Positions 39,043-44,262 of a stretch of 44,262 nucleotides of DNA are shown one piece after another (position 1 is the first letter of the stretch; every line of letters starts with the position of its first letter). The notes under the pieces were generated by a model that did not search any database, had not been told where the DNA came from, and saw only the letters and a list, made by a program, of their open reading frames with translations. The DNA comes from a virus: positions 1 to 44,262 of the IMG/VR virus record IMGVR_UViG_3300046002_005763; one strand, given 5' to 3'. The position numbers and the translations under genes were made by a program.

Positions 39043-41228
39043 TGGCCAACCTTCGTATCGACGACCAGCGTCGCGTTGCCCCGGGCCAAGCCCCGGGCCA
39101 GTTCGACGCGCCTGACGCCTCGCGCGGCGCGGAGTTCGCCTCCCGCCAGATGCAGCAGACGGGCCAGGCCTTGTCGCAGGCCGGCCAGGCCGTCGGCGCG
39201 ATCTACCGCGCAGAGGTCGAGAAGCAAAACGAGACCCGGGTCAACGACGCGCTAAACCGCGCGCAGGCGGCGGCGCAGCAAGACCAAACCGAATGGAGCC
39301 AGCTGCGCGGCGAAGCGGCCATCGCCGTCGGCGAGAACCGCGAGCCGGTCGACCAGGTCTACGCTCCGCGCTTCGAGCGCCGGGTCAACGACATCGCCGA
39401 CGAGCTGCAGCTCACCGCGGAGCAGCGCCAGCAGTACCAGGCTCGCGTTGCGCCCCTCGCCCTGCGCGTGCGCGGCAGCCTGACCGAGCACTTTGTCCTC
39501 GAGAACGAGACCTACCAGGAGCAGGTCTACACGAGCGGCGTCGCCACCGCGCAAGAGGTGATCCGCGCGAACCCCGGCGACGCGGAGTTGGTGCGGCTCA
39601 ACACCCAACGCATCGCAGAGTTGACCGACGCCGAGAGCCGCCGCCGCGGACTGCCGGCCGCTGCCGCCGTGATCGCCAACCGCACCAACGTCGGCAAGGC
39701 GCTGTCCGATGTCGTCAAAGACCTGGCCGACGAAGACGTCGATGCCGCGCAGGCCTTCTTCGACGCCAACTACGAGGACATGACCGCCGACCAGCGAGAC
39801 AGCGCACGCACGGTCCTGCGCCCCGCCATCGAAGCGCGCACCGCAGAGCAGGTCGCCGACATGTTCGGCCCTCGCCTGGGCGGCACCGTCGCGGCCCCGG
39901 GCGGCGCGTCCAGCTTCGATCAGTCGATGGGCTCCATCTGGCAGTCCGAGGGCACGGCTCTGGTGGCCGAAGACAACGGTGCCGGCCGCGCGCGTTTCGG
40001 CATCACCGAACGCTCGCACCCGGCCGCGTGGGCTGATGGTGACGTGACCAGGGAAGAGGCCAACGCGATCTACCGGCGCGACTATTGGGACGCCATCGGT
40101 GCGGACGAGCTGCCCGCCGGCATGGCGCACATGGCTTTCGACACCGCGGTCAACATGGGTGCCGGCCGCGCCCGCCAACTGTTGGCCCAGGCCGGCGGCG
40201 ACGTGACCAAGTTCGCCCAACTTCGCCGCGCAGAATACCGCCGCATCGCTGCTGAAGACCCCGACGGCTCCAGCCGCCAGTACCTGGCCGGATGGCTGGA
40301 GCGCACCGACAAGGTCGAAATGGAGGCCCGCGGCCAAGCCCCGGCTGGGCCCGCCCGCGCCCCGGAGATGTCGGTGTCGCAGGCTGTCGCCGCCGCGCGC
40401 GCAGCTCTGCCCCTCGGCGCGCCGCCGACTCTGGTCCGCGCCACCGAGGCCGAGGTCCGCCGGCGCTACGCCGAGTTCAACCAAGCCGAAGCTCAAGGCT
40501 TCGAGGAAGCCGACACCGAAGCCTTCCGCCACATCGAAACCAACCGCACCATGCCCGGGGCCGACATCATCGCGCGCCTCAAGCCCGGCCGCTTGGAGAC
40601 GATCCGCAACTATTTCGAGGCGGTCACCGCCCCGCCGACCGTGCGCAGCGATCCGACGATCCTGATGGCCATCGCCGCCAACCCGCAGGCCATCACCGAG
40701 ATGTCCCCGGAAGAGATCGTCGCCACCTACGGACGCAACCTGTCGTCCAACGACCTCATCAGCCTGATTGGCACCTCGGCCCGGGCCAGCACCGCCGCGG
40801 TGGCCGAAGCCCAGAAGGCCACCGTTGTCCCGCAGCAAGCGTTCTCGTCGGCCTGGTCCGCGTCGCTCGACGCCTCGGGCATCGACCGCACGCCAGCGGG
40901 CCGCACCGCCGACAGCGACCGGCAGGCCCTGGCGCAGATCAACGCCGCCGTGCGCGAAGAAGTCGTCGAGCGCCAGCGCACCCTTGGCCGCCAGATGAAC
41001 CGCGAAGAGATCGCCGCGGTCATCGAAAACCGTTTGGGCAGGCTTGCCTGGGAGCGCCCGCAGGGTATGCTGCAGCCCTACGCCACCGGCTTCCAGACAT
41101 CCTACGAAACGATGATCCGCCCGAACCAGCTCGAGTACCGGCGGCTTGCCCGCGAACGTCTTGGTCGCAACCCGACCAACGACGAAATCTTCCAAGAATA
41201 CGTCACCACCCGCATCCGAGGAAACTAG
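39042..41228 (+). CDS. Internal virion protein with GH108-like muramidase domain
   Basis: The 728-residue product has a Gln/Ala-rich helical N-terminal part, then at about 290-390 a domain resembling GH108 muramidases: IWQSEGTALVAEDNGAGRAR, RFGITERSHPAAW, AIYRRDYWDAIGADELPAGM and FDTAVNMGAGRARQLLAQAG, with the likely catalytic Glu in QSEG. The rest is helical. It probably opens peptidoglycan locally during DNA entry. It overlaps the preceding gene by one base (TGATG). Confidence 0.85.
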   Translation: MANLRIDDQRRVAPGQAPGQFDAPDASRGAEFASRQMQQTGQALSQAGQAVGAIYRAEVEKQNETRVNDALNRAQAAAQQDQTEWSQLRGEAAIAVGENREPVDQVYAPRFERRVNDIADELQLTAEQRQQYQARVAPLALRVRGSLTEHFVLENETYQEQVYTSGVATAQEVIRANPGDAELVRLNTQRIAELTDAESRRRGLPAAAAVIANRTNVGKALSDVVKDLADEDVDAAQAFFDANYEDMTADQRDSARTVLRPAIEARTAEQVADMFGPRLGGTVAAPGGASSFDQSMGSIWQSEGTALVAEDNGAGRARFGITERSHPAAWADGDVTREEANAIYRRDYWDAIGADELPAGMAHMAFDTAVNMGAGRARQLLAQAGGDVTKFAQLRRAEYRRIAAEDPDGSSRQYLAGWLERTDKVEMEARGQAPAGPARAPEMSVSQAVAAARAALPLGAPPTLVRATEAEVRRRYAEFNQAEAQGFEEADTEAFRHIETNRTMPGADIIARLKPGRLETIRNYFEAVTAPPTVRSDPTILMAIAANPQAITEMSPEEIVATYGRNLSSNDLISLIGTSARASTAAVAEAQKATVVPQQAFSSAWSASLDASGIDRTPAGRTADSDRQALAQINAAVREEVVERQRTLGRQMNREEIAAVIENRLGRLAWERPQGMLQPYATGFQTSYETMIRPNQLEYRRLARERLGRNPTNDEIFQEYVTTRIRGN

Positions 41229-41234
41229 GCGCGC

Positions 41235-44200
41235 ATGGCTCTCGAAGACCAAGACCCCGCCGACGAACTCGAAGCGCAACGCCAGCGCCTGGCCAACGCC
41301 CTGCGGACGGGCGTCGTCGAGAACCCCGATGCGCTGGCCGCCGACCGCGCCGAAGCCGCGCGCCGGGGCATGCCGGTTTCGCGCCTGCGCGCCATCCGCG
41401 AAGTCAACGGCGCGTTGCCGCCTGTCGACTACACCACCGACCTGCCGGAACGCGCGCCGGCCACCAGCGCCTTCCTCGCGAACCCGGCCAACGCCGCCGT
41501 CGCGCACGACGACATCGAGAACCTGACGGGGCTCGAGCGTATCGTCGCCCGGGGCTTCTACACCCCCGAGCAGACCCGCCAGCTCGTAGACCAAACCGCC
41601 GCCCGCAACGCACGCGAGCAGGGCCAGTCGGCGGCTCGCACGCCTCTGGGCCGCTTCATCGAGCGCCAAGGCCCGGCGGGCCGTGCTGTCGCCAACGTGT
41701 TCCGCGGGGCCAGCGAAGGGGCCAGCCGGATCGCGGGCGGCCTGGCGCGAACGGACCAGACCCTGTTCGGCGGGATCGAAGACTTCGCCCGCCGGCAATA
41801 CGACCGGGTCGGCATCCCCATCTACGACTTCCGGCCAGATGAACAAGGGCGCTTCAGCCTCCAGCGCGTTGAGCCTGCCGCCAACGGCACTACCCGCACG
41901 GGCCAGATGACCCGCGCGCTGGAGACCCCCGCGCTCGGTTACGAGGCGGGGACGACCTGGGAAGAGGTGAAGGCCCGGCCGCTCCAGAACGTCATCCCCT
42001 TCGCTATCGAGAGCGGGCTTGTTTCCCTGCCCGACATGGCGGTGGCGATGGCCTCTGTGCCTCTGTACGTCGCGGCCAGGACAGGCGGCATTGGGCAGGA
42101 CCGCGCCGAGAACGACGCGCGCGCCGACGCCACCGTGGGCGATCTTTTTGCTGCGCTGCCCGCCGCAACGGCATCCGCGCTTCTCGAGCGGCTCGGCACC
42201 TCGGGCATCCTCGGCGTCGGCGAAGAGCTGGCGAGCGCCACCCTGCGCGGTGTTGCCACGGCCTCGGGCCGCGCGGGCCTGATCGAAGGCGTCACCGAGG
42301 CGGTGCAGAGCTTCGTCGAGTACCTCGGCACCAACCTCGGCACCCAGGCAGGCTTCAACCCGGTCGACGCTCTTGACCAAGTGGCGGCGGGTGCTGTCGC
42401 GGGTACGCCATTCGGCGCGGGCGTGCGCGCAGTTACGGCTACGGGCGAGATCGTTGCCGGCCGTTTGGCGGGGCGCGAGGCCGAAGCCGCAGGCGCGGAG
42501 CAGGCCGCCCAGACCTTCCAAGACCTGACCGACCTGTCCGCCGCGTCGCGTCTGCGCGAGCGCGAGCCTGCCACCTTCCAACAGTTCATCGAGCAGGCGA
42601 CCGAGAACGGCCCCGCCGAGAACATCTACGTCGACGCCCAGACCTTTGCCCAGAGCCTGAACGACGCGGGCGTGTCGCTCGACGAGGTGACCGCCGCGAT
42701 CCCCTCGCTGGCCGACCAGCTGCCCGGGGCTATCGCCTCCGGCGGCGACGTGCGGATCACCGCCGGTGAGTTCGCCGCGCACCTGGCCGCGACCGACGCC
42801 ACGGCGGCCCTGCTCCCGCACATGCGCACCGACCCCTTCGCCATGAGCCAGGCCCAGGCCAAGGAGTTCATGGCCACGCGCGGCGACGCGCTGCAGGCCG
42901 AAGTCGAGACCGCCGTCGCCCAAGCCACCGCCACCGAAGAGCTGCGCGCCGGCCGCGAACGCCTGCAGACCCGCATCACCGAAGAGCTGAACGCCGCCGG
43001 CCGTTTCACCAAGGACGTGAACGCCGCCTACGCCTCGCTGCCCGCCGCCTTCTACGACGTAATGGCCGCGCGCACCGGCATGACGGCCGAAGAGCTGTCG
43101 CAGAAATACCAGCTGCGCTTCTCGGCCGAGATGCCGTCGAGCGCCGGCCGCCAGGTCATGGAGCAGGAAGATAACGTCGACCTGGTCCACTACAGCAGCA
43201 CCTCGGGGCTGATGGTGTCTGACCCCTCGCGCTGGGGCGCGGCGGGCGTGACGCAGGACGCCGAGCGCGAGCGCCGCGCTGCAGGAGCGCCGGGCCGCAC
43301 CTACTTCGGCGTGCGGGGCGTCTACGACGGCGAGCCCGGCACGGGCATCAGCAACCGCTCCTTCCGCTACGAGGCCCGCATCCCGGCCTCGAAGCTCTAC
43401 GACTTCGACGGCGATCCGCAGAACCTGAAGCCCACCGAGGGCACGACCACCGAGATCGCCACAGCCTACGAGAAGGCGATCCAAGCCGCCGGCTTCAGCG
43501 GCTACCGCAGCGACGCTTCGATCAGAGGCGCGGTCGCCCTCTTCGACGCCGCCGACATGACCCAGGTCGGGCCCGTCCGCACCACGCAAGACGCACAGCG
43601 CCTGATGGCGCGCATGCGCGAGCTGGCGCAGCAGGACCGTCTGGCGCGCCTCGCCGCGCGCACCGACCCCAACGAGAGCATCGCGACCCGCCCCGCCGAA
43701 GACTTCCGCGACCAGGCCCTGGCCGAGCTGTTCCCCGGCGGAACCTTCGCCCAGAGCGCCTCTCTGCGCGACGGTCGCGAGACGCTGCAGAAGTACGGGC
43801 TGAACCCGAACAAACGCTACAGCACCCGCCAGGTCGCCGCCGCGCTCGAAGCCCGGCAGCGGGCCAAGTACGGGTCGATCTCGGCCAAAGATCGAAGCCC
43901 CGAAGCCGCGAAGAAGATCGCGAAGTGGATGGCCGAGGAAGTGCAGTTCGAGCTGCAGAACCCGGAGCAATCCGGGGTGGGCTGGTATTCGACCAAGTTC
44001 CAGGCCGCGCTCGACATCTTCGCCCAAGAGTTCCCCGAGCTGGCCACCGACAAGGACGCCCGCGACACCTTCACCGCGCTGATCGCCATCACCTCCGATG
44101 GCCAGAAGGTTGTGCCGAACTTCCAGCAGGCCGCCGGCATCTACCGCGCGTTCAAGGCCGACGGCCGGTTCGTCGCCGACCGAGGCACCCAGCGCCAGGC

Positions 44201-44262
44201 CAGCGTCGACCAGAACCTGGCCAAGGTGCAGGAGCTGTACGACACGCTCGGCCCGGCAGTCA
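41235..44262 (+). CDS. Giant virion polyvalent protein, N-terminal part (continues at 1)
   Basis: ATG 41235 begins a frame that leaves the window at 44262 and resumes in phase at base 1, ending at 5264; joined it has about 2720 residues. The N-terminal 450 residues include Gly/Ala-rich hydrophobic stretches (LVSLPDMAVAMASVPLYVAA). Residues about 648-760 (LVHYSSTSGLMVSDPSRWG, RTYFGVRGVYDGEPG, ARIPASKLYDFDGD) resemble an ADP-ribosyltransferase-like domain of phage polyvalent proteins. From about 880 a domain runs across the window ends (VGWYSTKFQAALDIF, FTALIAITSDGQKVVPNFQQ, then GPKLGAFYANLMGADGYLTM). A metallopeptidase follows in the second part. The product is probably ejected with the DNA. 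Domain names are by pattern and not confirmed. Confidence 0.85.
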   Translation, partial: MALEDQDPADELEAQRQRLANALRTGVVENPDALAADRAEAARRGMPVSRLRAIREVNGALPPVDYTTDLPERAPATSAFLANPANAAVAHDDIENLTGLERIVARGFYTPEQTRQLVDQTAARNAREQGQSAARTPLGRFIERQGPAGRAVANVFRGASEGASRIAGGLARTDQTLFGGIEDFARRQYDRVGIPIYDFRPDEQGRFSLQRVEPAANGTTRTGQMTRALETPALGYEAGTTWEEVKARPLQNVIPFAIESGLVSLPDMAVAMASVPLYVAARTGGIGQDRAENDARADATVGDLFAALPAATASALLERLGTSGILGVGEELASATLRGVATASGRAGLIEGVTEAVQSFVEYLGTNLGTQAGFNPVDALDQVAAGAVAGTPFGAGVRAVTATGEIVAGRLAGREAEAAGAEQAAQTFQDLTDLSAASRLREREPATFQQFIEQATENGPAENIYVDAQTFAQSLNDAGVSLDEVTAAIPSLADQLPGAIASGGDVRITAGEFAAHLAATDATAALLPHMRTDPFAMSQAQAKEFMATRGDALQAEVETAVAQATATEELRAGRERLQTRITEELNAAGRFTKDVNAAYASLPAAFYDVMAARTGMTAEELSQKYQLRFSAEMPSSAGRQVMEQEDNVDLVHYSSTSGLMVSDPSRWGAAGVTQDAERERRAAGAPGRTYFGVRGVYDGEPGTGISNRSFRYEARIPASKLYDFDGDPQNLKPTEGTTTEIATAYEKAIQAAGFSGYRSDASIRGAVALFDAADMTQVGPVRTTQDAQRLMARMRELAQQDRLARLAARTDPNESIATRPAEDFRDQALAELFPGGTFAQSASLRDGRETLQKYGLNPNKRYSTRQVAAALEARQRAKYGSISAKDRSPEAAKKIAKWMAEEVQFELQNPEQSGVGWYSTKFQAALDIFAQEFPELATDKDARDTFTALIAITSDGQKVVPNFQQAAGIYRAFKADGRFVADRGTQRQASVDQNLAKVQELYDTLGPAV
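44134..44259. repeat. Terminal direct repeat, right copy
   Basis: This copy is identical to 1-126. The base after it (T 44260) differs from G 127, which would change one Gly codon to Val in the giant gene, and is probably an assembly-end error. Confidence 0.9.

Noticed and set aside
39252-44027. Minus-strand open frame of 1591 codons opposite internal virion genes
   Set aside because: It spans several real plus-strand genes with recognisable domains and has shadow-like composition.

Overview
The window is essentially one complete podovirus-type phage genome of about 44.1 kb. The first 126 bases are repeated at the end (44134-44259), and one giant gene runs off the right end and continues in the same frame at the left end, so the map closes into a circle. 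The DNA is GC-rich. Proteins resembling the alphaproteobacterial regulators GcrA and GapR point to an alphaproteobacterial host, perhaps Caulobacterales; this is inference. The morphogenesis genes (portal, Bbp19-like, scaffold, capsid, Bbp16-like cement, tail tubular proteins) resemble those of Bordetella phage BPP-1 and related podoviruses. I see no integrase, reverse transcriptase, tRNA or phage RNA polymerase.

Layout. Two early operons diverge from a control region at 21745-21926. The leftward operon (21744 down to 10468) is a run of mostly overlapping genes. It starts with small and membrane proteins, followed by a DUF2800 nuclease, an Acb2-like anti-CBASS protein, a DUF2815 single-strand binding protein, a family A DNA polymerase interrupted by an intein, HNH and VRR-NUC nucleases, a GcrA-like protein, a SNF2 helicase and a GapR-like protein. 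The rightward early operon (21927-25512) carries small proteins, a Cro-like regulator and a primase-polymerase/VapE-type helicase. It ends at an AT-rich array of TCTAC/GTAGA motifs (25501-25726) that looks like a replication origin or a large operator.

The late genes all run rightward from about 26 kb around the circle to 10.3 kb: terminase, head, tail tube, internal virion proteins (one with a muramidase-like domain, one of 2720 residues with a metallopeptidase motif), tailspike, lysis cassette and a tail collar protein. A bidirectional terminator at 10326-10372 separates their end from the convergent end of the leftward operon.

The most interesting points are: (1) five copies of a bipartite motif, GTATGTCT-N17-(C/G)TANNNT, all on the plus strand before late gene groups, which I propose as the phage late promoter; (2) an intein in the polymerase active-site motif B whose HNH endonuclease is encoded out of frame inside it with its own ribosome binding site; (3) the TCTAC/GTAGA array beside the primase-helicase; (4) GcrA-like and GapR-like proteins in one early operon, possibly used to take over host RNA polymerase and the nucleoid; (5) an Acb2-like cyclic-nucleotide sponge.
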